NCBI RefSeq assembly: GCF_014636935.1
Contig: NZ_BMES01000001.1
Coordinates: 1,741,782 to 1,805,781, forward strand
Length of the DNA: 64,000 bases
Direction: 5' to 3'
Source: Alsobacter metallidurans
Lineage (GTDB): Bacteria > Pseudomonadota > Alphaproteobacteria > Rhizobiales > Beijerinckiaceae
Part shown: positions 26,039 through 34,770 of the stretch, piece after piece
How positions within the stretch are numbered: position 1 is the first letter of the stretch
Layout: each line of letters starts with the position of its first letter
Made by a program: the position numbers and the translations under genes
Notes under the pieces: model-generated
What the model was told of the DNA's origin: nothing
The model's input: only the letters and a program-made list of their open reading frames with translations
The model's database searches: none

Positions 26039-27259
26039 CTAGCCGCCGCGAAGCCCGGTGACGACGCTGCCCCGGTAAGCCGCCGCAGCCGGAACGAGGG
26101 CGAGGAGGGCGCCCAGAACCGCCGCGAGCGCCGTCATGGCCCATTCGTCCGGGCCGATCCGCGCGTTCAGCATGAAGCCGAACCGCTCCGACAGGAGCGC
26201 CGACGCGCCCGCGGTGGCGACATACCCCATCGCGATCCCGGCGAGGGCGGCGGCGCACACGAGCAGGCAGACACCGAGCCACACCACCGCGAACACGAAG
26301 GCGCGCGGCGCGCCGATGGCGCGCAGCACCGCGATGTCGCGCCTGCGCGCGGACGCCAGCGCGAACACGCAGACCAGCACCGAGACGAACACGAGAGCCT
26401 GCGTGGCCAGCGCCATGGCGGCCATGACGGCCTTCACGTCGGCCAGCGCCCCATAGAGCTGCACCAGCACCTCGGCCGGAAACACAGCCATGGTGCGTCC
26501 GCCGCGGAACGCCGCGCGCAGCCGATAGGCGTCCGCCACGCTGGCCGCCTTCACGACGATCACGGGCGCGTCCCCGGTCGCCTCCGGCCAGGGCGGTCCG
26601 ATCCGCGCGTCGCGATCGGGGCGTCCGCGTGCGAGGCCATGCGCCTCCCAGACGGCCTCGATGGGGGCCAGAATGGCGCGGTCATACGGCGTCCCGGTCC
26701 GCGGCATGCGGCCCACGACGATGAGCTCGTGACCTTCGTGCCTGGCCTCGCCCGGAAGCGCGCGACCGTCGTCGCGGGAATGTCCGTGCGAGGTCACGAC
26801 GCCGGCGCCGATCGCAAGCGGAACATCCGATCCCACCACCGCTTCGTGGTCCGCCTGGAACAGTCGGCCCGCCTCCGGCGTCCTCTTGCCGCCGCGCGTG
26901 ACGAAATCGGCCGTGGTCCCGATCACCGGCCGCCCACGCCACGTGTCCCCGAACACAAGCGGCGCGGCCCACGTGACGCCGTTGCGCCTGGCGAGTTCGG
27001 ACCAAACCGTGTCCGGCATGAGCGGCAAGGCGCTCTCCTGCAGGTAAACGCCAGTCAGCACCAGCTGTGTTTCGCTGCCGGGGGCTCCGATGAGGAGATC
27101 GAAATCGTCGGCCGCGCGGGCGCTGCCCTGCCGCAGCGCGCGTTCCTGCGCGATCACCGTCACCCCCATCGCGATCGCGAAAGCCATCACGGCGAACAGC
27201 GCGAGCGCGCCCGGCCAGGATCGCCGCAGCTCGGCGCCGATGAGCGGAAACGGGTTCAT
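26039..27259 (-). CDS. FtsX/MacB-type ABC transporter permease
   Basis: 406 residues. One membrane segment at residues ~17-37, a large extracytoplasmic domain (~40-270), then three membrane segments (from ~275) give the MacB/LolC topology. ASARRRDIAVLRAIGAPRAFVF near 305 is the conserved cytoplasmic loop of this family. It pairs with the ATPase gene that overlaps its start by four bases. Exports or moves a substrate mechanically in the envelope; the substrate is unknown. Last gene of an apparent four-gene unit led by alkaline phosphatase. Confidence 0.85.
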   Translation of the reverse strand: MNPFPLIGAELRRSWPGALALFAVMAFAIAMGVTVIAQERALRQGSARAADDFDLLIGAPGSETQLVLTGVYLQESALPLMPDTVWSELARRNGVTWAAPLVFGDTWRGRPVIGTTADFVTRGGKRTPEAGRLFQADHEAVVGSDVPLAIGAGVVTSHGHSRDDGRALPGEARHEGHELIVVGRMPRTGTPYDRAILAPIEAVWEAHGLARGRPDRDARIGPPWPEATGDAPVIVVKAASVADAYRLRAAFRGGRTMAVFPAEVLVQLYGALADVKAVMAAMALATQALVFVSVLVCVFALASARRRDIAVLRAIGAPRAFVFAVVWLGVCLLVCAAALAGIAMGYVATAGASALLSERFGFMLNARIGPDEWAMTALAAVLGALLALVPAAAAYRGSVVTGLRGG

Positions 27260-27966
27260 GCCGCCGCCTCGACCGGGGCGACCGACCCGTTGGCGATCCG
27301 GATGACGGACCCGAGCCGCCCCAGCAGCGCGGCGTCGTGCGTGACGACCAGCAGCGTCGCGCCGCTCCGGCGGGCTGCGGCCAGCAGCAGATCGGCGACA
27401 ACGGCGCGGTTCTCGGCGTCCAGGCTCGCGGTGGGCTCGTCGGCGGCGAGGATGCGCGGATCCCGGATCAGCGCCCGTGCGATGGCGACGCGCTGCTGCT
27501 CGCCGCGCGACAGCACGCCGGCGCGGCGCTTCGGCTCGGCAAGCCCGACGGCGTCGAGGAGATCCTGCGCGCGGTCCCGTTGCGCCGCGCCGAGGCGCCA
27601 GTGATCGAAGCGCAACGGCAGCAGCACGTTCTCGAGCGCGCTGAGCTGTGGGGCGAGATGGAAATCCTGGAACACCAGGCCGACATTGCGGCGACGCCAG
27701 GCGTCCCGCGCGCCTTCTCCCAGGGTCGCCAGGTCGACGCTTCCCCAGCAGATAAGCCCTGTCGTCGGACGCTCGATGCCGGTGAGCACGTGCAGGAGCG
27801 ACGTCTTGCCGGAGCCCGACGGGCCGCTGACGCTAAGCTGGGCGCCTGCCGCGATCGACAAGGCCGGGACATCGAGAACCGTCGTGGCGTCTCGCCCGCG
27901 CCCATAGACGAGCCGCAGGTCGTGGACGGTGAGCGGCGGCGCTTCAGACGATGCGGAAATCGGCAT
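27256..27966 (-). CDS. LolD/MacB-type ABC transporter ATPase
   Basis: 236 residues with Walker A GPSGSGKTS near 46, Q-loop VFQDFHLAPQLSALENV, Walker B ILAADEPTASLDAE and THDAA. The signature is LSRGEQQR, with Arg in place of the first Gly of LSGGQ, as in some LolD-like ATPases. It overlaps the DUF3299-like gene upstream by 23 bases and the permease downstream by four, which argues for tight translational coupling. Confidence 0.88.
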   Translation of the reverse strand: MPISASSEAPPLTVHDLRLVYGRGRDATTVLDVPALSIAAGAQLSVSGPSGSGKTSLLHVLTGIERPTTGLICWGSVDLATLGEGARDAWRRRNVGLVFQDFHLAPQLSALENVLLPLRFDHWRLGAAQRDRAQDLLDAVGLAEPKRRAGVLSRGEQQRVAIARALIRDPRILAADEPTASLDAENRAVVADLLLAAARRSGATLLVVTHDAALLGRLGSVIRIANGSVAPVEAAA

Positions 27967-28432
27967 TCATCAGTCTGATCTGCGACACGAAGCCCGTGGC
28001 CGCGTCGGTCGCGGACCCGACCTCCAGAACCCCTGTTACGGCGATCGGATCGGAATAGCGTGTGGGTTGGGCCGCCCGGCGCAGGTGGATGACCACGATG
28101 TCGGTCGGCCAATCGGCGTCGGACGAGCAGAAGGGGCAGAGCGAGACGGGCTCCCGCGTCAGGACGAAAAAGTCGCTTTCGGCCTTGAGGGGAGGGGCCA
28201 TGTAGCCCTGCATGGCCACGGACGCGCCCTTTAGTGACAGCAGCTTGGGCGAGAATTTCAGCCCGAGCACGCCCGACGCCTCGTAGAGATCGGCGAAGTC
28301 GAGAACGGCCGGCGCGGCGGCCGCCGTGCGCACGCCGCCGGAGGCGAGGCCCGCCGCCAACGCCAGCAGGGCGCGGCGGCGGCTCAGCCGCAGCTTCGGC
28401 GGATTACTTCGCGGTTCCGAGTGCGAGCGCAT
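27944..28432 (-). CDS. DUF3299-like exported protein with Tat-type signal
   Basis: 162 residues. RLSRRRALLALAAGLASGG near the N-terminus is a Tat-type signal. The mature part has GYMAPPLKAESDFFVL and LCPFCSSDADWPTDIVVIHL, resembling the GYxxPL...CxxCxPPPN..V pattern of DUF3299 proteins. A CPFC pair could bind a metal. DUF3299 genes are known beside zinc-related ABC systems in some proteobacteria; with alkaline phosphatase, a zinc enzyme, upstream, a metal-supply role is a reasonable guess. It overlaps phoA by 29 bases and the ATPase by 23. Confidence 0.7.
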   Translation of the reverse strand: MRSHSEPRSNPPKLRLSRRRALLALAAGLASGGVRTAAAAPAVLDFADLYEASGVLGLKFSPKLLSLKGASVAMQGYMAPPLKAESDFFVLTREPVSLCPFCSSDADWPTDIVVIHLRRAAQPTRYSDPIAVTGVLEVGSATDAATGFVSQIRLMNADFRIV

Positions 28433-30158
28433 GCGCCATCACCTTGAACACGTCCGTATTGTCCATCGAGCCCTTCACCATCTCGGAGCCGGGCCCGTAG
28501 GCGTTCAGAAGCGAGTCCTCGGCGCTGTGAACGTCGGAGTTGCCGTCCTTCGGCAGGTTGCCGGGGCGCAGCTGCGCGCCGGGCGACTTGGCGTAGATCT
28601 CGTTGGCCGCGTAGGTGCCCTTCTCCTTGCCGGCGACGGTGGGATTGTTGGGGCCGTCCATCTTGGGCCGGTAGGTCTCGTAGTAGTCGGGGAAGCTCGC
28701 AGAGAACAACGCCAGGCGGTCCTTCACGTCGACCTTGTTGGGATAGCCCTCGGCGTCCGGCGCCGGATAGCTCGGGTAGCCGGCCTCGGCGTAGATCCCG
28801 AGGCGATCGCGCAGCTCGACGTTGGGGGCGGGGCCGTCCATGTCGTCATGCATGACGCCGACGATGCCGACCGGGTGGGTGTGGTCGGCCAGCACCAGGA
28901 TCAGCGTGTCGTTCTTCTGGTCGGCGAAGTCCTTGGCCACCTTCACGGCGTTGTCGAGCATGATCGTGTCGTAGATCGCCCGCTCCATGTCGAGCGCGTG
29001 CGTGAACTTGTCGATCAGGCCGGACTCGACCATCAGCACGAAGCCGTTGTCGTTCTTCGACAGCACCTCGATGGCGGACTTCACCTGCTCGGTGAGGTCG
29101 GGCTGCTCCGGATAGCGCTTGACGCTGCCGACCTTCAGGAACTTGCGATCCAGCACGCCGTCCATGTTGCCGAGGTTGAAGAGGCCGAGCAGCTTCTTGG
29201 CCCCCGCGGCCGAGGCCGCCTTCATCTCGCCCGCCGTGGTAGCGACCGCGTAGCCGGCGTCCTTGAACCTCTCCACGTAGTCCTGATCGTCGCCGCGCTT
29301 GGAGCCCGCCGTGCTCTTGGGGATAAAGTTCGCCGCGCCGCCGCCCATGATCACGTCGGGTTTCTGGTCCAGGAACTGCTGGACGATGACGTCGTATTCG
29401 GCGCGCCGGCGCGTGTGCGCCACCATGGAGGCCGGCGTGGCGTCCTCGATCTCGGTGTTGGTGACGACGCCGACCGCCATGTTCAGCCGGCGCTGCGCCA
29501 GCGACGTGATGGTCTCGACCTTCGGGTCGTCGGTCGTGCTCTTGGTGCGGTCCGCGTAGACGCCGAGCGCATTGGTGGACGATTTGTGGCCGGTCGTGTA
29601 GGCGCTGGCCGAATTGGCCGAGTCGGTGATCACGCTGTCGACGCCCGAGGTGGACACCAGCGCCATCGCGGGCATGTCGTCGAGCGTGAGCTTGCCCTTG
29701 TACTTGCCCTCTTGGATGCCCCTGGCGAGGATGCGCGCCGCCACCCTATGGGCGTTCGACATGCCGTCGCCGATAAACAGGATCACGTTCCTGGCCTTGC
29801 GCGGCTGCGCGGTCTCATAGACGTCCCACGCGACCTCGCGCGTGTTGACGCCGTCAGTCGCCTTCACGACGTAGCGGCCGGGCTTGTCGATCACGACGTC
29901 CCGCAGCGTCACGGCCGACTGGTCCTTGTCGTCCTCACGCGCCACGTAGGTCGCGGCGCGTCCCAGCGCCTGGGCGTGATCCTGGCCGTTCACCGTGACG
30001 GAGATCTTGCCGGGCTCGGCCAGCCCCGGGAACTCGACCTTGAGATCGAACATCGCCCCGGTGAGGATCTGCGCCCGGTCGATCGGATAAATGGTCTGGC
30101 TCAGGGCCGGCGCCGATACGGTGGAGAGCAGCAAGGCTGCGGCGAGCGTCTGACGCAT
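28404..30158 (-). CDS. phoA: Alkaline phosphatase, PhoA family
   Basis: 584 residues, longer than E. coli PhoA because of an N-terminal Ig-like extension (about 25-115) after a Sec signal (MRQTLAAALLLSTVSAPALS). The catalytic core has NVILFIGDGMS near 125 (metal Asp), the nucleophile segment DSANSASAYTTGHKS near 177, MVESGLIDKFTHALD near 385 and VLADHTHP near 435. These give the two-zinc plus magnesium site. It releases phosphate from organic esters in the periplasm or outside. A Pho box lies 50 bases before the ATG. First gene of a unit with the DUF3299-like protein and the ABC pair. Confidence 0.92.
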   Translation of the reverse strand: MRQTLAAALLLSTVSAPALSQTIYPIDRAQILTGAMFDLKVEFPGLAEPGKISVTVNGQDHAQALGRAATYVAREDDKDQSAVTLRDVVIDKPGRYVVKATDGVNTREVAWDVYETAQPRKARNVILFIGDGMSNAHRVAARILARGIQEGKYKGKLTLDDMPAMALVSTSGVDSVITDSANSASAYTTGHKSSTNALGVYADRTKSTTDDPKVETITSLAQRRLNMAVGVVTNTEIEDATPASMVAHTRRRAEYDVIVQQFLDQKPDVIMGGGAANFIPKSTAGSKRGDDQDYVERFKDAGYAVATTAGEMKAASAAGAKKLLGLFNLGNMDGVLDRKFLKVGSVKRYPEQPDLTEQVKSAIEVLSKNDNGFVLMVESGLIDKFTHALDMERAIYDTIMLDNAVKVAKDFADQKNDTLILVLADHTHPVGIVGVMHDDMDGPAPNVELRDRLGIYAEAGYPSYPAPDAEGYPNKVDVKDRLALFSASFPDYYETYRPKMDGPNNPTVAGKEKGTYAANEIYAKSPGAQLRPGNLPKDGNSDVHSAEDSLLNAYGPGSEMVKGSMDNTDVFKVMAHALALGTAK

Positions 30159-30208
30159 GGGTTATCCCGGGCCGTTTGAGGAACGCCTTACTCGCCTAGA
30201 CACCTCAC

Positions 30209-30226
30209 ATGACGCCTCGATGACGC
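30209..30226 (-). promoter_or_regulatory. PhoB box for the alkaline phosphatase unit
   Basis: On the minus strand: GCGTCAT-CGAG-GCGTCAT, two perfect copies of the same half-site found before phnG. It ends 50 bases before the phoA ATG at 30158. This is the best-supported Pho box of the window. Confidence 0.75.
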
Positions 30227-30239
30227 GATCAATCACGAA

Positions 30240-30605
30240 TGGATGCCAAGCCGAACCACACAAGCAGGGGCGAAGATCATCGCGGGATGCAGCGCGCCGA
30301 AACTTCGAGAACTCCAGGCTAGCAGGCTGATCCGATCGGTCGCGGTAAGGGCCAAATTAGAAGTACTGATCACCTTTCGGGTCACCATCTCCGAAATTGC
30401 CGGCCGCACTGGCGATCAGATGACCATCAACGTAGAGCTCGATGGCGCCGTTTCGTCCCGTGCGAAGAAAGAATTCATAGCGGATTCCGCTTTTGGACAG
30501 CGGCGGGAGAGGCGCAAGGTGGGAAACCTACGATGGCCGGCTGTATGCCGAGCTGGACACGGACTATTTCGCTCCGCAGGCGATTAAGATCCCGATCTAA
30601 GGTGA
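30240..30605. pseudogene. Broken coding fragments at the junction of the two island halves
   Basis: Two protein-like fragments meet here on opposite strands. On minus, from about 30530 down to 30361, a frame reads YEFFLRTGRNGAIELYVDG and continues to a natural stop; it looks like a lectin- or tail-type beta-sandwich C-terminus. On plus, 30481-30600, a frame ends WETYDGRLYAELDTDY... with its own stop. Neither has a start or a full domain. The pattern suggests remnants of genes cut and rearranged at this junction. The rest of 30240-30662 shows no gene or attachment site. Confidence 0.4.
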
Positions 30606-30662
30606 CCAAAATAGCGGGCGGCCTGTCGCATCTTGAAGCCTCACGCAATTGCAGAGGCTCCG

Positions 30663-30860
30663 ATGTCCAATCAACACCTGAACCCCAAGCGCGGTGCTCT
30701 GACAGTCGAGGAGGCCGCCGACTTTCTCCGCGTTTCTCGCGCGACAATCTGGCGCTTACTCCAGAGTGGCGCGCTGCCGCGGGCCCGCATCGGCGGGCGT
30801 ACCGTTATCCGCCTGGTCGATGCTGAGGCCTTCCTTGCTCGCGCCGTCGAGGTGGCGTGA
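30663..30860 (+). CDS. Excisionase/AlpA-like helix-turn-helix protein
   Basis: 65 residues. LTVEEAADFLRVSRATIWRLLQSGALPRARIGGRTVIR is the HTH_17 pattern of MerR-like excisionase-family DNA-binding proteins. Such proteins control excision or early transcription of islands and phages. It is the first gene of the right-hand, phage-like half and overlaps the next gene by one base. ATG at 30663 is preferred over an upstream ATG at 30633 because the homologous region starts just after it. Confidence 0.75.
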   Translation: MSNQHLNPKRGALTVEEAADFLRVSRATIWRLLQSGALPRARIGGRTVIRLVDAEAFLARAVEVA

Positions 30861-31813
30861 TGGGCCGCCGCTTCGCTCCGCACGACGAGACGTTCTTCGC
30901 TTTCGCCTGCTACGTCGAAGAGGTTCTTGTGGACAGGTCTCGGCTTTGGCCGGACTGGCTGATCGACAACCTGGTTGATGATCAGCCACGGGAACTTGCG
31001 GCTTGGGCCGCGTACCGCGCCAAAACGAAGCAGGACGAGCGCGCTTTTTTCACCATCGTCGCAGAGTTGGAACTCACCAACGCCGGGCTTTCGGCTGACG
31101 TGCTTTCAACCCCGCAAATGGCTGAGTACATCGACCGGCGGGTCGAAGCCTTGATTATTGCGCGAACCAGCACCGATTTGATCAGCCATCTTGCCCTGAC
31201 GCGCACACGCTCTCCAATTAGATCCGACGAGGACGGCTGGCGGCCTGGACGCAGGAGCATGGCCGACGTCGTGGCTGGCGTTGTGTGTGCGTTCCACCCG
31301 TACAACCGCTCGGCGACAGCGAAGTTTCTGAACCGCGGGCTGCCTGATGACCGGAATGTGGACGGCGCGACTCACCGGACGGTCAGGGATGCTTTGGAGA
31401 CCTTCTGCAGCCGGGGCGCCCTGCTCAACCCAAATACCATGTCCTACGCCTGCTGCCACTTGGCGTTCAGGGCCAGAGTTCTGGACTGCCTGTTCACGTT
31501 CGTGCGAACGGATCCGCTACTCCGCCATCTGACGCTTCCACGCGCCGCCGAACGTCTCCTCAAGAGCGGGCAGTTGTTCACGCTGCTACGCGTGGCAGAA
31601 GAAGAGGCGGGCCGCATCGTCGGACCGATCCCGCTTTTGGCTGTGCCCGACGACATCACGGCCACTCAGATCAGGATATTAAAGCGGCATCTCTCAGCCC
31701 GTACTCGGGCGCAGATCGGTGCGCTGGCGGCACGCGAAGCCCCGGGTGGTATCGCACCAAGCGCTGCTGCACGCTCCCTGGAAACGGGAGAGCGAAACCA
31801 TGCTGAACTCTGA
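30860..31813 (+). CDS. Hypothetical island protein
   Basis: 317 residues, not recognised. ATG overlaps the stop of the HTH gene (TGATG); a GTG three bases earlier is possible. The sequence is mainly helical, with no membrane segment or signal, with a run of Arg residues around 125-135 and conserved-looking AAERLLKSGQLFTLLRVAEEEAG near 240. Its place between an excisionase-like gene and a primase/helicase suggests a role in element control or replication, without direct support. Confidence 0.65.
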   Translation: MGRRFAPHDETFFAFACYVEEVLVDRSRLWPDWLIDNLVDDQPRELAAWAAYRAKTKQDERAFFTIVAELELTNAGLSADVLSTPQMAEYIDRRVEALIIARTSTDLISHLALTRTRSPIRSDEDGWRPGRRSMADVVAGVVCAFHPYNRSATAKFLNRGLPDDRNVDGATHRTVRDALETFCSRGALLNPNTMSYACCHLAFRARVLDCLFTFVRTDPLLRHLTLPRAAERLLKSGQLFTLLRVAEEEAGRIVGPIPLLAVPDDITATQIRILKRHLSARTRAQIGALAAREAPGGIAPSAAARSLETGERNHAEL

Positions 31814-32039
31814 CGCGAGAGCTTCCTACCCTGATGTCGAGGTCCTTTCGGTGCCAGAGGCGGCAGCGATAGCGGGCCGCTCCGTCTCGTGGGTGTGGAC
31901 CCAACGTACATTTGGGCGGCTGCGTCCCGCCATGCTCAACGGCCGACAGGCTGTAGTGGCCGAGAGCTTATTCATCCTGATCGCCGATCGGGCCCGCCGG
32001 CGCCAGAAGCCAGCGCTGAAACTCGTCGTCAACAACTAA
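31800..32039 (+). CDS. Small HTH-like island protein
   Basis: 79 residues. SVPEAAAIAGRSVSWVWTQRTFGRLRPAMLNGRQAVV has the spacing of a helix-turn-helix followed by a wing, so a second small DNA-binding regulator is likely. ATG has GGGAGAG upstream and the gene overlaps the preceding one by 14 bases. It lies 51 bases before the primase/helicase gene. Confidence 0.6.
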   Translation: MLNSDARASYPDVEVLSVPEAAAIAGRSVSWVWTQRTFGRLRPAMLNGRQAVVAESLFILIADRARRRQKPALKLVVNN

Positions 32040-32090
32040 CGAAAAGGCCGGGACCTGCTGAAGACAGGGCCCGGCCCGAAAGGATGCGAT

Positions 32091-34406
32091 GTGAACGCTC
32101 CCCTTATACCACGGCCGACGCCGGCCCGGCAATTCACTGGCTCGCTTGAAACAAACCCGTTCAGGGCGATCTGGGATCTCGGCTACCGCAGTTTTGTCCC
32201 GATCGTTCCGCCCGGCGCCGAGCTATCCTCATTCAGCCATTTGGCACGTAACCCGAGCAGTCGGGGGAAGGTGCCTGGCGAACTAGGGTTCGACGGTAAG
32301 TGGCGCGGTCTGAAAGGTTGGCACACGCTGCAGCCTACCGAGCGGCGCATCGACGACTGGTGGGCTATGCGTGCGGGTGTCGGCATTCGAACGGGCCAAC
32401 AGCACGACGGCAGTTACATCTACCTTATCGACGCCGATACGATGAGCGAGCGATGGGCGGCGGCTATCGCCGACAAGATCGCCGAACAGTTCGGTGTTCT
32501 GCCGCTTAGGATCGGGCGTTGGCCGAAGGCTGGCTATGTCGTCAGGATGGCCCAACCACTCCGGTACCACCGGGTCACGTTTGGCGATGTCGGCCTGGAC
32601 GGAGCCCAAACCGAACTGGTCGAGGTTCTGACGAGCGGCAAGCAATTCGTTTGCGCCGGCGTTCACGCCCTGACGGGGCAGCCCTACGAATGGCGAGTGC
32701 CTCTTCCGCCGCTGGCGGAACTACCTTTGCACAATCCCGAACAGGTCCTGGCCTTGCTGGACGACCTAAGGGCGACTTTGCCCAAATGCAGCAAGGCCCT
32801 GTTCGAGGGCAGCAACGGGGAGTTTCCTCCGCAGGAGACGCTGCGCGCAGCTAACCAGGATCTTCTCCGCAGGGCAGCGGCGCTCATTCCGAACACCTCC
32901 GAGCTCTTCCCGACAAGAGTGAGCATGGTAAAATTCGGTTATGCCTGCTTGGCAGCATTCGATGACGAAAACGAGGCCAGGGCCTACTTCTTCGATTTCT
33001 GCGATCGGTGGTCCGATGGAACCAACGATGCCGACTTCATAGATCGCGAATGGGCGCGCATCCACGCGCCTTGCAAGGTGGGCGCTGATTGGCTGTTCGA
33101 CATGGCCGACGCACATTCGGAAGGGAAGTTCAGCAAAGCTGAAGTCTGGTTCGACGTAGAAGCGGCCGCCGCAGCTGAGGCGGCCCAAACCTACCAGCCG
33201 TTGTTCCCTACGGCCGCCCTCCCGCCGCACAGGGCAGCGCTTTCAATCCAGCCCTACATTCCTCGCGATCCCCGCCTCATACCGCCTCGCGAATGGATCT
33301 ACGGCCAGCATTACATTCGTAAGTTCGTCTCCTCTACGATCGCACCAGGCGGCTTGGGGAAGTCGTCGCTGAGCATCGCCGAGGCGCTTGCGATGGTGAC
33401 TGGCAAGCCGCTCTTGGGTGTGCAGCCCCGCGGCACGGCGCGTGTGCGCTATTGGAATGGCGAGGATCCCTTCGAAGAGATCGAGAGACGTTTCGCGGCC
33501 GCGCAACTCTTCTTTGGCCTGACACCCGAGGACATCGGTGACCGCCTGTTCATCGACAGCGGCCGGGACGTGCCTTTGGTGCTAGCGAACCGGCAGCGCG
33601 ATGACGTGACGATCTACGAACCGGTGGTGAAAGAGATTGTAGCGGCGATGCTCACCACCAAGACGGACGTCATAATCCTCGATCCCTTTGTGTCGACCCA
33701 CCGAGTTCCAGAGAACGATAACGGGGCTATCGATCTTGTCGCGAAGCGTTGGGCCAGCATTGCAGACGTGACGAACGCGTCGGCCGAATTGGTCCACCAC
33801 GTCCGGAAAACCAATGGCGCGGATATCACGCCAGAGGACAGCCGTGGCGCTGGAGCATTCATCGCTGCGGCGCGATCGGTGCGCACGCTGAACCGGATGT
33901 CCCCCGCCGAGGCCGAACCGCTTGGCCTCAAGGCGCTACAGCCGCGGTTGTTCAGGTTTGGAGATGGCAAGGCCAATCTGGCGCCGCCTCGCGCGAACGA
34001 CCGCACAGAGTGGATGCAACTCGTTTCACAGCCGCTTGGGAATGGCTCAGGGCAAGGCGGCGCGGCCTTCTTTGCCGGCGATGATGTCGGCGTCGTAACC
34101 AGGTTTGAGCTCCCCGACGCTCAAGCCATTTTCGAACGCGATGATCTGGCTCGAGCCATCGATGCAGTGAGACAAGGCGGGCCGTGGCTGAACGACGTGA
34201 GAGGTCGTGACAGCTGGGTTGGCGTTCCGATCTCCATCGCGTTGGGGCTCGACCACGACACGGACCGCGCCAAGATCAAGGCCGTTTTAGATGCGCTTTT
34301 GAAGTCTGGCCGTCTTGTCCGAGTGACCGGCAAGGGCGCTAATCGGAAGCCGCGCATCTTCATCGAAGCGCTCCCCGAACTGCCAGATGAGGGCATCTTC
34401 GGGTGA
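32091..34406 (+). CDS. Primase-polymerase/RepA-like helicase fusion, replication protein
   Basis: 771 residues. The N-terminal ~250 residues resemble the archaeo-eukaryotic primase / Prim-Pol domain (KGWHTLQPTERRIDDWW, YLIDADT, HALTGQPYEWR). A middle linker is followed by a RepA/AAA_25-type ATPase with Walker A APGGLGKSS near 424 and Walker B DVIILDPFV near 525, then HHVRKTNG and a winged-helix-like C-terminus. Such fusions start replication of phages, plasmids and integrative elements. It is directly followed by an array of short inverted and direct repeats. The start is GTG at 32091, with GAAAGGA about seven bases upstream. It ends in DEGIFG, a tail shared with the next two proteins. Confidence 0.8.
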   Translation: MNAPLIPRPTPARQFTGSLETNPFRAIWDLGYRSFVPIVPPGAELSSFSHLARNPSSRGKVPGELGFDGKWRGLKGWHTLQPTERRIDDWWAMRAGVGIRTGQQHDGSYIYLIDADTMSERWAAAIADKIAEQFGVLPLRIGRWPKAGYVVRMAQPLRYHRVTFGDVGLDGAQTELVEVLTSGKQFVCAGVHALTGQPYEWRVPLPPLAELPLHNPEQVLALLDDLRATLPKCSKALFEGSNGEFPPQETLRAANQDLLRRAAALIPNTSELFPTRVSMVKFGYACLAAFDDENEARAYFFDFCDRWSDGTNDADFIDREWARIHAPCKVGADWLFDMADAHSEGKFSKAEVWFDVEAAAAAEAAQTYQPLFPTAALPPHRAALSIQPYIPRDPRLIPPREWIYGQHYIRKFVSSTIAPGGLGKSSLSIAEALAMVTGKPLLGVQPRGTARVRYWNGEDPFEEIERRFAAAQLFFGLTPEDIGDRLFIDSGRDVPLVLANRQRDDVTIYEPVVKEIVAAMLTTKTDVIILDPFVSTHRVPENDNGAIDLVAKRWASIADVTNASAELVHHVRKTNGADITPEDSRGAGAFIAAARSVRTLNRMSPAEAEPLGLKALQPRLFRFGDGKANLAPPRANDRTEWMQLVSQPLGNGSGQGGAAFFAGDDVGVVTRFELPDAQAIFERDDLARAIDAVRQGGPWLNDVRGRDSWVGVPISIALGLDHDTDRAKIKAVLDALLKSGRLVRVTGKGANRKPRIFIEALPELPDEGIFG

Positions 34407-34438
34407 GAATTCCCAAAAAACCCAACAAAATCAATGGG

Positions 34439-34691
34439 TGCGCCAGTTACGCGAACTGGCGCAAGGTTCGGGGTGCGCTAGTTGGTAACGAGAGGCCATA
34501 TTCCGAGTGCGGACCGACGCGCTTCAAGTACTTGAAATCCTTCAGGATGCGCCAGTGCGCCAGTTCGTTTTCAACTGGCGCAAACGAACTGAAGCAGACC
34601 CAGTGCGCCAGTGCGCCAGTCCCTCTTATAGAGAGGACTGGTGCAACTGGAGCGGCGCACGAGCAACTGGCGCGTTTCAGGAACTGGCGCA
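34439..34691. repeat. Iteron-like array, candidate replication origin
   Basis: The 8-mer GCGCCAGT or its complement ACTGGCGC occurs nine times in 253 bases: plus at 34440, 34549, 34557, 34605 and 34613, minus at 34455, 34574, 34666 and 34683. A variant with one change lies at 34475. The first pair forms an inverted repeat with 9-base arms (34440-34448 and 34454-34462), and two tandem doublets have an 8-base period. An A-rich stretch (34408-34436) lies just before. The array follows the replication gene directly, the layout of iteron origins. The stretch 34407-34770 has no convincing gene. Confidence 0.7.
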
Positions 34692-34770
34692 GGCCATCGC
34701 AAAGGACAACATGTCCAATGGCCTTTCACGCGCTCATACCTCACCAGTCCACAACTCTCGGAGTGCTTCC

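Noticed and set aside
26021-27978. Long plus-strand frames opposite the ABC permease and ATPase genes.
   Set aside because: The minus strand encodes complete ABC components with all motifs; the plus frames are Arg/His/Ala-rich shadows.
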